From Planctomycetota bacterium (GTDB taxonomy: Bacteria; Planctomycetota; Planctomycetia; Gemmatales; Gemmataceae): a DNA stretch of 36,458 nucleotides. Shown here piece after piece: positions 1 through 9,611 of the stretch. A program made the position numbers and the translations under genes. The stretch is taken from assembly GCA_021807595.1 (NCBI GenBank), contig JAKBCS010000041.1, positions 1-36,458 on the forward strand. The letters run 5' to 3'. Under the pieces are notes generated by a model. The model saw only the letters and a list, made by a program, of their open reading frames with translations, searched no databases and was not told where the DNA came from. Positions within the stretch are counted from its first letter, which is position 1, and each line of letters opens with the position of its first letter.

Positions 1-786
1 ATGCTCGATGTGCTATCGGGCGGACGCCTCGTCGCCGGCATGGTCGTCGGCGGTGGCCCGGAATACTTCTCGTATCAACTCAATCCGACTCATGCCCGCG
101 AGCGCTTCCGCGAGGCGCTCGATCTCATCATCAAGGCGTGGACGACGCCCGGCCCGTTTCTGTGGAACTCGAAGCATTATTTCTTCCGCTACGTCAATCC
201 TTGGCCGCGACCGTTGCAGCAACCACATCCGCCCATCTGGATTCCGGGCGCGGGCAGTTTGGAAACCATCGACTTCGTGGCCCAGCGCCGCTACGCCTAC
301 ATGGGCATACCCTATTTTCATATCGACACGTTTCGACGAGTGTTCGGCCTATTCCGCGAGGCGTGTACCAAGGCCGGATACGAGGCCGACCCCGGACAAA
401 TGGGCTGGGGCGTGCCGATCTACGTCGCCGAGACGGATCGGCAGGCGCGCGAGGAGTTCGAGCCGCACTTGTGGTATTTCATCCGCAATCTGCTCAAGAA
501 CATTTCGCTGGCTCCGCCGGGCTACACATCGGCGAAATCGGCGCTCTCCATTCTCCGCAATCGCGGCGCGTTTCTTGCCGATCAGCCGGATTGGGACGCC
601 ATCGAGAAGGGCGTCTTTGCCATCGTCGGCAGCCCGGAGACGGTGCGACAAAAAGTCAATCACTATCGTAAGGAACTGGGCGTCGGCGTGGTGCTGACCG
701 GCTGTCAGACCGGCACATTGCCGCACGAATTGGCACGCAAAAGCATGGCGATGTTGGCCAAGGAGGTATTGCCTTATGTCCGCTGA
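1..786 (+). CDS. LLM-class flavin-dependent oxidoreductase, C-terminal part
   Basis: The 261 residues match the central and C-terminal part of luciferase-like (F420/FMN-dependent) monooxygenases. The first residues, LDVLSGGRLVAGMVVGGG, are the family's conserved 'lD.lSgGRl..G' segment, which normally lies about 90-100 residues from the start. The window therefore cuts the gene, and the ATG at base 1 is probably an internal methionine. Later family features are the RERFREALDLIIKAW helix, WIPGAGSLETIDFVA, and the GSPETVRQKVNHY segment near the end. Members are usually 330-390 aa and oxidise small substrates with reduced flavin; the substrate here cannot be told. The stop overlaps the next ATG by 11 bases, and AAGGAGG at 760-766 inside this gene serves that next start, so the two are co-translated. 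Confidence 0.85.
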   Translation: MLDVLSGGRLVAGMVVGGGPEYFSYQLNPTHARERFREALDLIIKAWTTPGPFLWNSKHYFFRYVNPWPRPLQQPHPPIWIPGAGSLETIDFVAQRRYAYMGIPYFHIDTFRRVFGLFREACTKAGYEADPGQMGWGVPIYVAETDRQAREEFEPHLWYFIRNLLKNISLAPPGYTSAKSALSILRNRGAFLADQPDWDAIEKGVFAIVGSPETVRQKVNHYRKELGVGVVLTGCQTGTLPHELARKSMAMLAKEVLPYVR

Positions 787-1603
787 GCAATTCAAACAGG
801 AGCAGATTTTCGAGGAAGTCTGCATTTTCTGGCGAGAAGAGTTAGGGCTTGAAAAGCCCTTTAACCCGGATTCGCGCATTGACCACCATCTGAGTAACGA
901 CGATTTCTGGGAGTCCATCGGCCTCAAGGAAGAATACGACTTCGCGGACATCATTAGTGGACTTGAAGAGCGCTTTGGGTTCTCCTGTATCGATGAAGAA
1001 TGGAATCGTGCTTTTGGCTTGTCTGTCCGAAGGCGAGAAGAATGGTTACAAAAGTTTGCTCCTCATTTCACCTTTCGGCGCTTGGTCGAGTTCATCGAGA
1101 AACATGTACAACCGATTTCCTTTGAGCCGATTTCCTTGCTCGGCAAGACGTGCCTGACCGCCGGCATCTTTCGCGGAATCGAGCAGTTGGTGCGTCAAAC
1201 CAACCCGACAGCGACCAGGTTCGCCCCCAGCACCCCTATACATGAGCGTTTGCGCGGCGCAACGCTCCAACGCTTTTGGAACCGCTTGCGCTGGATGCTT
1301 GACGACCAAATCCCGCCTTTGCCGCGGATCAAAATTTCTTCTCGGGGCTTCTGGCATTCGCTGTTTTTCAAATGTGGCATTGGCTTGCTGATCACTATCT
1401 GGAGACGAGATTTGTCGGGCGTGCTCGCGGGGATCGCCACGACCTTCGCGCTTCTTATCCCGGTAGGCATGGTCGTGGCATTCATCAATCAGGTCTGCTG
1501 TCGCCTACCCAAAGGGATCGAAACCTTTGGCGATCTGTCGCGCGTTCTTGCCGCGATTATCGAGGACCAACAAAGCGAGGCTGCCTCATGTTCGACGCCT
1601 TGA
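776..1603 (+). CDS. Hypothetical protein, acyl-carrier-like N-terminus and two membrane segments
   Basis: No family is firmly recognised in this 275-aa protein. The N-terminal 80 residues are acidic and helical (FADIISGLEERFGFS at about 56-70) and recall DUF1493-type acyl-carrier-like proteins, but no DSL phosphopantetheine motif is visible. Two hydrophobic stretches at about 195-209 and 214-238 look like a membrane hairpin. They are followed by a short tail, ETFGDLSRVLAAII, again typical of the end of carrier-like domains. The start is supported by AAGGAGG nine bases upstream. The gene overlaps the preceding oxidoreductase by 11 bases and the following hydrolase by 16 bases, so all three are probably one translationally coupled operon. 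A role in presenting or handling an acyl substrate at the membrane is only a guess. Confidence 0.7.
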   Translation: MSAEQFKQEQIFEEVCIFWREELGLEKPFNPDSRIDHHLSNDDFWESIGLKEEYDFADIISGLEERFGFSCIDEEWNRAFGLSVRRREEWLQKFAPHFTFRRLVEFIEKHVQPISFEPISLLGKTCLTAGIFRGIEQLVRQTNPTATRFAPSTPIHERLRGATLQRFWNRLRWMLDDQIPPLPRIKISSRGFWHSLFFKCGIGLLITIWRRDLSGVLAGIATTFALLIPVGMVVAFINQVCCRLPKGIETFGDLSRVLAAIIEDQQSEAASCSTP

Positions 1604-2430
1604 AGAAACTGAAATACGGCGCTCGCGTGTTCCTCTCTCGTAAGGGCGGCGAGCCGGAAATCATCGACGTGCGCGGTCGGCCCGTGTCGATCATATCGGG
1701 CGGCGATGGTCCACCGTTCGTCTATCTGCACAGCACACTCGGCGAGTCGATGCGCTGGCTGCCCTTCCATGCCGCATGGAGTAAACGATTCACAGTCTAC
1801 TCCCCGTTGCATCCCGGTTTCGGCCAGAGCGGCGGCTTCGATCAAATCGATAGCATCGAAGACATGGCGTTTCATTACGTCGAACTGTTCGACGCGCTGG
1901 GGCTCGGCGAAGTGATACTCGGCGGTGTCAGTCTGGGCGGCTGGATCGCGGCGGAGTTCGCCGTGCGTTGGCCGGAGCGCGTCAAGAAATTGTGGCTGTC
2001 CTCCGCGCCGGGACTGTGGGTCGAGGAGCAGCCGTTGCCCGATCTGTTCCGCGACATGGCCAACGTACCTCGTCTGCGCGAGCTGCTGTTCCACGATCCC
2101 AACGGCTACATGGCCACGATGATTCTCGGCGACAATCCCGACGATGAGCGGCGCATCGCCGGTTTTCAAGCGATGACCGTGCTGGCGCGATTGACCTGGG
2201 AACGGCCCTACGATCCGAAGTTAGCACAACGGCTGCATCGCATTCAATGTCCGACGCTGTTGCTTTGGGGCGCGAACGATCGGCTGGTGCCTCCGGCTTA
2301 CGGCGAAGCGTATCGTCAACACATACCGCAGGCGGAACTGAAACTCATTCCCGAGTGCGGACACTTGGCCATGTTCGAGAAGGAAGCGGAGTTTGTCGAG
2401 TCGGTAATGTCGTTTTGCTCCTCCGGTTAG
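1588..2430 (+). CDS. Alpha/beta hydrolase
   Basis: A 280-aa alpha/beta-hydrolase fold protein of ordinary length. Visible parts are the oxyanion-loop region FVYLHSTLGES (45-55), the nucleophile elbow GGVSLGG with Ser115, the acid residue Asp231 in LLWGANDRLVPP, and the catalytic His259 in ECGHLAMFEK. The triad Ser-Asp-His is complete, so the enzyme should be active as an esterase, C-C hydrolase or similar; the substrate is unknown. The reading frame stays open further upstream, but the ATG at 1588 is preferred because AGCGAGG lies 8 bases before it and the family homology begins soon after. The last codons are GGT TAG, contributed by the left arm of the palindrome at 2425-2485. It probably works with the flavin monooxygenase upstream, an oxidase-plus-hydrolase pairing common in degradation of small organic compounds. 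Confidence 0.88.
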   Translation: MFDALKKLKYGARVFLSRKGGEPEIIDVRGRPVSIISGGDGPPFVYLHSTLGESMRWLPFHAAWSKRFTVYSPLHPGFGQSGGFDQIDSIEDMAFHYVELFDALGLGEVILGGVSLGGWIAAEFAVRWPERVKKLWLSSAPGLWVEEQPLPDLFRDMANVPRLRELLFHDPNGYMATMILGDNPDDERRIAGFQAMTVLARLTWERPYDPKLAQRLHRIQCPTLLLWGANDRLVPPAYGEAYRQHIPQAELKLIPECGHLAMFEKEAEFVESVMSFCSSG

Positions 2431-2485
2431 CCGCGACGCGCAGCGGAGCGCGAAGCCCGCGCTCCGCTGCGCGTCGCGGCTAACC
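2425..2485. terminator. Perfect 28-bp-arm palindrome between convergent genes
   Basis: Arms 2425-2452 and 2458-2485 are exactly complementary over 28 bases, with a 5-base loop (AAGCC). Each outer end reads GGTTAG, so the plus-strand hydrolase (TAG at 2428-2430) and the minus-strand synthetase/acetyltransferase (TAG at 2480-2482) both end in Gly-stop codons encoded by the hairpin. No T-run follows, so it is a bidirectional structural terminator or mRNA-end protector rather than a classical intrinsic terminator. A near-copy lies at 19281-19337 and a relative at 16446-16508. Confidence 0.8.
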
Positions 2486-5161
2486 TCTTATTTCCAACGT
2501 CACGCGGACTACTTGCTCCTCGACGACGATTGGCGGCGAGAAGCCAAGCGATTGCATCAAATGCAGCATCGGTGCGTTCTCGGCCAATACCTGACCGACG
2601 AGGCGTTTGACGCCACGTTCGCGGGCGATGTCGATGAGCCGCTGCATGAGATGTCGTCCCAATCCCTGCCTTTGGTACGCATCGCTCACCACTAAGGCGA
2701 ACTCCGCCGAACCCGTTTCGGGATGCAGATAATAGCGCGATACGCCTAACAACCGTGGTTCGCCGTCTTCATTCATCACGGCCGTCAGCGCCATCTCGCG
2801 GTCGTAATCGAGATGACAGAGGCGTATGAGGCTGTCGCGCGACAGGGTTTTAACCATGCTGAAGAAGCGCATGCGGATGGTGTGTTCGGAATGGGCGGCG
2901 TGCAGGGCGATGATGAGCGGCTCGTCTTCGGGGCGGATGGGGCGGACGATTGCCTCGCGGCCATCGCGCAATCGGAACTTGCCAACGTACTGATTCGGAT
3001 ACGGCGGAATGGCCAGCTTCGGACACTCCTCCGGCGCTCGATCGGCGGCACATAGCAGCACGCGCGCATCTAGGGCAACGACGCGCTCCGGTGCCGCCAG
3101 TACCGGGTTGAGATCGACTTCTTGAATCTCCGGGAAATCCACGAGCAATTGACTGAAACGAGACAGCAGCGTCTCCAGCGCTTCGAGATCGACCGCTTTC
3201 TGACCGCGCACACCTCGGAGCGCCTCGTAAATCTTAGTACGCTCCATCAGTCTCCGGGCCAACATGCGATTGAGCGGCGGCAAACCGAGAGCGCGATCCT
3301 TAAACACTTCCACGAGAACCCCACCGCATCCGAACAGAATCACCGGGCCGAACTGGCGATCGAGCGAACTGCCGACAATCAACTCGTAGCCACGCTCGCG
3401 GACCATCGGTTGCACCGACACGCCCTCAAAGGCTTCCGGTTTGCCGAGGCGTTTGACGTTGTTGTCAATCGTGGCATAGGCGAGGCGAACGGCGCGGTCG
3501 TCGGCGAGATTCAGTTGAACGCCGCCCACATCGCTCTTGTGGGTGATCGTCGTGGACAGCAGTTTCAGGACGACGGGATAGCCTACTTTCGCGGCGACGG
3601 CGACGGCTTCGTCGGCGTTGTGACAAGCGATTGTCGGTACGACGGGCACACCGTAGGCGGCCAACACTTCTTTGGCTTCCACCTCGGTGAGCAGAGTCCG
3701 ACCGGCGGCGCGGACCTGGCCGAAGATCTGCCGCACGCGCGGCACATTCACCGCACTATTCTCCGGCAGAGCGGGCGGCGTTTCGTAGAGCAAGTCTTGA
3801 TTGCGACGATATTGGACCATGTGCAGAAAGGCGCGGATGGCCGACTCCGGCGCGTCGAACGTGGGAATACCGGCCTCGTTCAGCAATTCGATGCCTTTGC
3901 GGACGGCGACGCCTCCCATCCAGCAGGCCAAAATCGGCTTACTCGGCCGATGGGCGAACGAGAGAATTTGTCGCGCCGTCTCGGTCGGATCGCTCATGGC
4001 TTGCGGCGTCAGCAAAACGAGGATGCCCTGCGCGTTGGCATCCTTGGCACAGACTTCGACGGCCAACCGATAGCGTTCCGGCGTGGCATCGCCGAGGATG
4101 TCGATCGGATTGGAATGGCTCCAGAAGGGCGGTAGAGCGGCATTTAGCGCGGCCAATGTTTCGGAAGAGAGCGGCGCGAGTTGGCCGCCGTCGATCATCA
4201 GGGCGTCGGCGGACATGACGCCGGGACCGCCGGCATTGGTGACGATGGCCAAACTGGGTCCGCCCGGCGGCGGTTGCATCGCCAAGATCTCGGACATGGC
4301 GAACAAGTCGGGGATCGTGGTGACACGCAAGACGCCGGCGCGGCGGAATGCGGCTTCAAAAACGGCGTCGGCACCCGCCAAGGCTCCCGTGTGCGAGGCC
4401 GCGGCGCGCGCCCCCGCTTCGTGCCGACCCGATTTGACGACGATGATTGGCTTGGTTCGGCTGACGCTGCGGGCGGCGCTGAGAAACTTGCGCACATCGC
4501 CGATCGACTCCATGTACAACACGATGCTCTTCGTGGCCGGATCGTCGCCGAAATAGTCGATCAGGTCGGCGAAATCAACATCGAGCATCGAGCCGACGCT
4601 GACAAAACTACTGAAACCGACGTGGGCCTGCCGCGCCCAATCGAGAATGGCGGTGCAAATCGCACCGCTTTGACTGAGCAGAGCGACGTTGCCCGGCGCG
4701 GCCATCGACGCGGCAAAGCTGGCGTTGAGATTGCTGGGCGGATGAATGATCCCCAGACAATTCGGACCCACAATGCGTATTTTGCCGCGTGCCACGGAGC
4801 GAATCTCGGCTTCGAGCTTGCGTCCGTCCGCCCCCAACTCGGCGAAACCGGCCGAGATGATAATGGCATTGGAGACGCCGCGTTCGACGCAGTCGCTCAC
4901 GAGTTTGGGCACGCTCGCCGCCGGCGTGGCGATCACGGCCAACTCGACCTTCTCCGGCACGGCGGCGAGATTGGGATAGCAAAAGACGCCCTGAACCGAA
5001 CGTCGCTTGGGATTGATGGGATAGACGACGCCGCCGAAAGGATTCTCCAGCAGGTTGCGCATCAGGATGTTCCCGACGCTGCCCGGCGAGGCGCTGGCTC
5101 CAAAGACGGCGACCGATTGGGGGCGAAAGAACGATTCGAGAGAAGAACGCGATACAGACAT
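2480..5161 (-). CDS. ADP-forming acyl-CoA synthetase fused to GNAT acetyltransferase (PatZ/YfiQ-like)
   Basis: An 893-aa fusion with the layout and length of bacterial Pat/PatZ lysine acetyltransferases. In order: CoA-binding Rossmann domain (about 10-130, SVAVFGASASPGSVGN), succinyl-CoA-ligase-like domain with SQSGA and the SHTGALAGADA loop carrying His257 (the phosphohistidine position of ADP-forming synthetases), ATP-grasp domain (about 480-710), and a C-terminal GNAT domain (about 735-893) with the acetyl-CoA loop YQRQGLGRHLM. Pat proteins acetylate lysines, classically of acetyl-CoA synthetase, to match carbon use to energy state. The start at 5161 is chosen because AAGGA lies six bases before it; in-frame starts at 5167 and 5182 are possible. 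It is last in the minus-strand signalling block, 91 bases after the NtrC-type gene, which suggests control by that system. True synthetase activity is also possible because His257 is kept. Confidence 0.88.
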   Translation of the reverse strand: MSVSRSSLESFFRPQSVAVFGASASPGSVGNILMRNLLENPFGGVVYPINPKRRSVQGVFCYPNLAAVPEKVELAVIATPAASVPKLVSDCVERGVSNAIIISAGFAELGADGRKLEAEIRSVARGKIRIVGPNCLGIIHPPSNLNASFAASMAAPGNVALLSQSGAICTAILDWARQAHVGFSSFVSVGSMLDVDFADLIDYFGDDPATKSIVLYMESIGDVRKFLSAARSVSRTKPIIVVKSGRHEAGARAAASHTGALAGADAVFEAAFRRAGVLRVTTIPDLFAMSEILAMQPPPGGPSLAIVTNAGGPGVMSADALMIDGGQLAPLSSETLAALNAALPPFWSHSNPIDILGDATPERYRLAVEVCAKDANAQGILVLLTPQAMSDPTETARQILSFAHRPSKPILACWMGGVAVRKGIELLNEAGIPTFDAPESAIRAFLHMVQYRRNQDLLYETPPALPENSAVNVPRVRQIFGQVRAAGRTLLTEVEAKEVLAAYGVPVVPTIACHNADEAVAVAAKVGYPVVLKLLSTTITHKSDVGGVQLNLADDRAVRLAYATIDNNVKRLGKPEAFEGVSVQPMVRERGYELIVGSSLDRQFGPVILFGCGGVLVEVFKDRALGLPPLNRMLARRLMERTKIYEALRGVRGQKAVDLEALETLLSRFSQLLVDFPEIQEVDLNPVLAAPERVVALDARVLLCAADRAPEECPKLAIPPYPNQYVGKFRLRDGREAIVRPIRPEDEPLIIALHAAHSEHTIRMRFFSMVKTLSRDSLIRLCHLDYDREMALTAVMNEDGEPRLLGVSRYYLHPETGSAEFALVVSDAYQRQGLGRHLMQRLIDIARERGVKRLVGQVLAENAPMLHLMQSLGFSPPIVVEEQVVRVTLEIRG

Positions 5162-5252
5162 ATTCATTCCTTGAACGAGCATCTCACGAGAGGTTCGGTC
5201 GACCGAGAGACAGACCTTACGATAGTCCTCGGCCCGTCTCGCCCTCGAGCTT

Positions 5253-6608
<1,356 letters not shown>

Positions 6609-6640
6609 TCGTTTTTTTCTCGGTGCTAAATGCCAAGGGG

Positions 6641-6663
6641 ACACCGCTCGCCCGGAAGCGGTG
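6641..6663 (-). terminator. Hairpin between CBS gene and NtrC-type gene
   Basis: The 8-base arms ACACCGCT (6641-6648) and AGCGGTGT (6656-6663) are perfectly complementary around a 7-base loop. The flanking G-run and C-run could lengthen the stem with a small bulge. It lies in the 114-base gap between two co-directional minus-strand genes. It may attenuate read-through; no strong U-tract follows, so termination is uncertain. Confidence 0.35.
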
Positions 6664-6722
6664 TTGCCCCCCAGCATATAGCGCAACCCAACGCGAGAGC
6701 AATACATGACGGCAATCGGGGT

Positions 6723-7244
6723 TCATACACCCAAATGTCCTAGTACGTCCAAGGGGCTAACGACTCCGACCAACGACAAATCGCGATCGACTACGAACAG
6801 ATGGTGTACGCGCAACTCCAACATTCGATGGACGACCTCCGCAACCGAGGCGTCGAGCGGAACCGTGAAGATGGCCGGCGTCATAATCTCGCCCACCGAT
6901 GTCGGATCGGTTACTTCAACCGAGAACCCTTCGGGCAAAGACGGTTCGGGAAATAGATCCCACTCGGTTGCGTCGCGCATCCCAGACCCGTCATCGGCGG
7001 GGCAAGTGTGGCGGACGTGTTCACGTTCGTGAATCAGAATGTCGGTACGGCTTAGGACGCCAACCGGCCGACCGGCATCGTCGATCACCGGTGCCGCGCC
7101 AAACCCGCGATCCGTCAACAATTCCAGCGCCTCTCGAATCGAGGCATCGCGGCGGATCGAGACCGGATTGTGCGTCATCAAGTCCTTGGCTCGCAATAAC
7201 TCAAACGAACGGGTCGGCTTTCTGAGCAAGGTGGCAGCGTTCAT
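6723..7244 (-). CDS. CBS-domain pair protein
   Basis: This 173-aa protein consists of two CBS motifs and little else. The first spans about 18-70 (AKDLMTHNPVSIRRDASIRE... GRPVGVLSRTDIL). The second spans about 113-170 (VGEIMTPAIFTVPLDASVAE... LSLVGVVSPLDVLGHLG). A polar insert of about 40 residues between them includes HTCPADDGSG. CBS pairs bind adenine nucleotides or S-adenosylmethionine and report energy status; no catalytic or membrane domain is attached, so a partner protein is expected. The start is well supported by AAGGAG seven bases upstream. It lies between the ANTAR regulator (223 bases upstream) and the NtrC-type regulator (114 bases downstream), all in one direction, and a link between adenylate charge and the acetyltransferase at the end of the block is an inference. 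Confidence 0.9.
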   Translation of the reverse strand: MNAATLLRKPTRSFELLRAKDLMTHNPVSIRRDASIREALELLTDRGFGAAPVIDDAGRPVGVLSRTDILIHEREHVRHTCPADDGSGMRDATEWDLFPEPSLPEGFSVEVTDPTSVGEIMTPAIFTVPLDASVAEVVHRMLELRVHHLFVVDRDLSLVGVVSPLDVLGHLGV

Positions 7245-7467
7245 GATTGTCTCCTTCGCGTTTGGTTTCCGAGGATTTCAAAGCTGCACTCTACATAACA
7301 GCAAACCCGATGCCGCGCGGCAAAGCGGTCGGTTGCTGGGTCGAGACGCGCCGCGCGAATGCGAAAGCCGAACAATCGAAGGGGTTGCAACGGGGAAGAA
7401 TCCCGCCTCCCCTGTGCGAGACGGCACAGCGAGAGCCAATAGCGGCACAGAAAGCGAAGGGAAACGA

Positions 7468-8058
7468 TTAGGGATTGGACATTTCTTTCGCCGTGGCAAT
7501 CGCCAGACGCGCCACTTCGATCAGTTTGAGATTCTTGGCGCTGGCGGTCTTTTGAAGGCGGCGAAACGCTTCCGGCTCGTTCAGGCTCAACTCGCGCATC
7601 AGGATGCCCTTGGCGCGCTCGATCAGTTTGCGATCTTCCAAGGCTTGGCGCATGTCCGAGGTTTCGCGGCGCAGCGCCTCGAACTGCTCGAATCGGCGCA
7701 TGGCCAAGCCGATGGCCGGCTCCAAATCCGCCTGTTTGATCGGCTTGACGAGATAACTCATGATGTGGTCCGCCTCAGCGCGCTCGATCAGTCTGGCATC
7801 GCTGTAGGCCGACACGAGAATCACCGGAATCGGCATCTCTTCGTAAATCTTGACGGCGGCGTCGATGCCATCGAGATCCGGCATCTTAATATCGGTAATG
7901 ACCAGATTGGGACGGTGTTCGCGGCAGAGTGCGATCAATTCCAATCCACTGGCTGCGGCTGCGACGACGCGATGCCCCAAACGAGGGAGGATTTTACGGT
8001 AATAATCGCGCACGTCCGGCTCGTCGTCGGCCACGACAATGCGTAAGGCTTGCGTCAT
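7468..8058 (-). CDS. ANTAR-domain response regulator (antiterminator)
   Basis: A 196-aa two-domain regulator. The receiver domain (5-120) has acidic pocket DDE at 11-13, phospho-acceptor Asp56 in ITDIKMPDLDG and Lys107 in YLVKPI. A linking helix leads to an ANTAR domain (about 135-190) with the signature ERAKGILMRELSLNEPEAF and a terminal helical segment. ANTAR proteins dimerise when phosphorylated and bind paired RNA hairpins to prevent transcription termination, as in NasR and EutV. The ATG overlaps the stop of the upstream kinase gene by four bases (ATGA), so the kinase at 8055-9554 is the obvious partner. The RNA target is unknown; leaders in the same block are candidates because several contain hairpins. 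Confidence 0.93.
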   Translation of the reverse strand: MTQALRIVVADDEPDVRDYYRKILPRLGHRVVAAAASGLELIALCREHRPNLVITDIKMPDLDGIDAAVKIYEEMPIPVILVSAYSDARLIERAEADHIMSYLVKPIKQADLEPAIGLAMRRFEQFEALRRETSDMRQALEDRKLIERAKGILMRELSLNEPEAFRRLQKTASAKNLKLIEVARLAIATAKEMSNP

Positions 8059-9554
8059 GTGTTTCCTCGCGGCAAGAGAAGCTGGATTTCCGCCCCCTTT
8101 ATACCTGGCCCTTCTCCACCGACGAACGAGGGAAGCACCAGAGGAGCGGACGGCGTATCGGCTCTCAATTGCCCGCCGTGCGCTTCCACAATCCGTTGAG
8201 CAATCGCCATGCCAAGACCCGTTCCTTTGGTCTTGGTTGTGAAAAACGGCTCGAAGATGCGTTGCCGTTGTTCCTCGGTCAATCCCGGTCCATTGTCGCG
8301 GACGGCAATGCGCAGGGCCGGTTGTCCATCAACGGAAGCCGCCGAACAAACGATGGCGATGAGTACCGGATCTTTGCAGGCCGCCAAGGAGTTTTCCAAG
8401 ATGTTGCGAAATACTTGCTCTAGGCGAAAGGCATCCACCTGACAAAACAGATCGACATTTTCGCTTTCATCGTGCAGCGTCGCCGAGCGGCCGCGGCGAT
8501 GATCGGCCAAATTGCTCCAAGCCTGACGCCAGATGGAACGCAACGAATGGGTCTGGCGCTCCAGTTTCAGCGGAGCCGCGTAGTTGCGAACTTCGCCGTA
8601 CAGCTGCTGCAAATGATTTTGCGCCTTCTGAATGCGGGCCACGAGATTGAGTGCTTCGGGACGATCTTCGACTTCCATCGCCAGCATTTCCAGGCACGCT
8701 TGGCTGCGGGCCAGCGCATTGCCGCTTTCGTGAGCCAGCCCCGCCACCATCTGCCCGATGGCCGCCAGACGCTCGGCCTGTAAAGTGCGTTCCTGCGCGC
8801 GCTTCAACGCGGTGATGTCTTGACCGACCATCAAGATCCCCGCCGAACCTTCGTAATCCGGCAACAGTTGCGCGTTCCAGATGATCCAACGGTGCGAGCC
8901 ATCGCGGCAGCGGATCGGATTCTCGAAATCGCGTATCGTCGTGCCGTTCAAAACGCGCTGAATCTGCTCGCCGACCGAAGTTTGACAGTCGCCGCATAAG
9001 AACTGCTCGACGTAATCGCCTCCCACCACTTCGGCGGCGCGATAGCCGGTCAACTCTTCGGCAAATCGGCTGAAATAAGCGAGAGTGCGGTCGCCGCGAA
9101 CGATGGTGATGAGACATGGGGCGGCCTCGACGAGCGTGCGGAAGGCGGCTTCGCTTCGCTCCTTGGCCAAGGTCAAGCGGCGACGTTCGACCAACCGCGC
9201 CAGACTGGCTCGCAGCGCGTCGGCATTGATCGGCTTCAAAATGTAATCCGCAGCCCCTTGACGCAAGGCGGCGATGGCACCCTGAAGGTCGGAGTACCCG
9301 GTGACGATCAGAACCGCCGTTTCCGGAGCCAATTGATGGAGGCGAGGCAATAACTCCTCGGCGCTCCCATCGGGCAAACGTCGATCGAGCAGCACCGCCG
9401 AGATGCGATGCCAGTCGGTGCGCTGCAGCGCTTCGGCGGCGGTGGCGGCCGTCTCGGTTTGAATGTTATCCAAGGCGAGAATATCGCAGAGATTGCTCCG
9501 CGTGTCGGCGTCATCGTCCACTACCAGGACGCGAAGGTCGGAATCGACCGGCAT
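8055..9554 (-). CDS. Histidine kinase with N-terminal receiver and PAS domains
   Basis: A 499-aa cytoplasmic kinase with no membrane segments. Order: receiver domain (6-120, phospho-acceptor Asp57 in LLDRRLPDG, Lys108), PAS domain (about 135-255), dimerisation helix with His275 in GLAHESGNALARS, and an ATPase domain (about 370-495) with N-box NILENSLAACKD, G1 VRDNGPGL and the FFTTKTKGTGLGM region. The H-box has SGNAL where most kinases have IRNPL, but the His and Glu are kept. A receiver placed before the kinase suggests input from another kinase, perhaps the globin-coupled one upstream, with output to the overlapping ANTAR regulator. The start has GAGGAGA six bases upstream. A PAS ligand cannot be inferred from sequence alone. 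Confidence 0.93.
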   Translation of the reverse strand: MPVDSDLRVLVVDDDADTRSNLCDILALDNIQTETAATAAEALQRTDWHRISAVLLDRRLPDGSAEELLPRLHQLAPETAVLIVTGYSDLQGAIAALRQGAADYILKPINADALRASLARLVERRRLTLAKERSEAAFRTLVEAAPCLITIVRGDRTLAYFSRFAEELTGYRAAEVVGGDYVEQFLCGDCQTSVGEQIQRVLNGTTIRDFENPIRCRDGSHRWIIWNAQLLPDYEGSAGILMVGQDITALKRAQERTLQAERLAAIGQMVAGLAHESGNALARSQACLEMLAMEVEDRPEALNLVARIQKAQNHLQQLYGEVRNYAAPLKLERQTHSLRSIWRQAWSNLADHRRGRSATLHDESENVDLFCQVDAFRLEQVFRNILENSLAACKDPVLIAIVCSAASVDGQPALRIAVRDNGPGLTEEQRQRIFEPFFTTKTKGTGLGMAIAQRIVEAHGGQLRADTPSAPLVLPSFVGGEGPGIKGAEIQLLLPRGNT

Positions 9555-9611
9555 TCGTTCTCTCCTCGGCGAGCGCCCGGAACAGGCCGGCTGACGGACC
9601 CATTGGTCAGA

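Noticed and set aside
731-750. TGGCACGCAAAAGCA as a sigma54 -24/-12 promoter
   Set aside because: GG to GC spacing is nine rather than ten bases and it lies inside a coding region.
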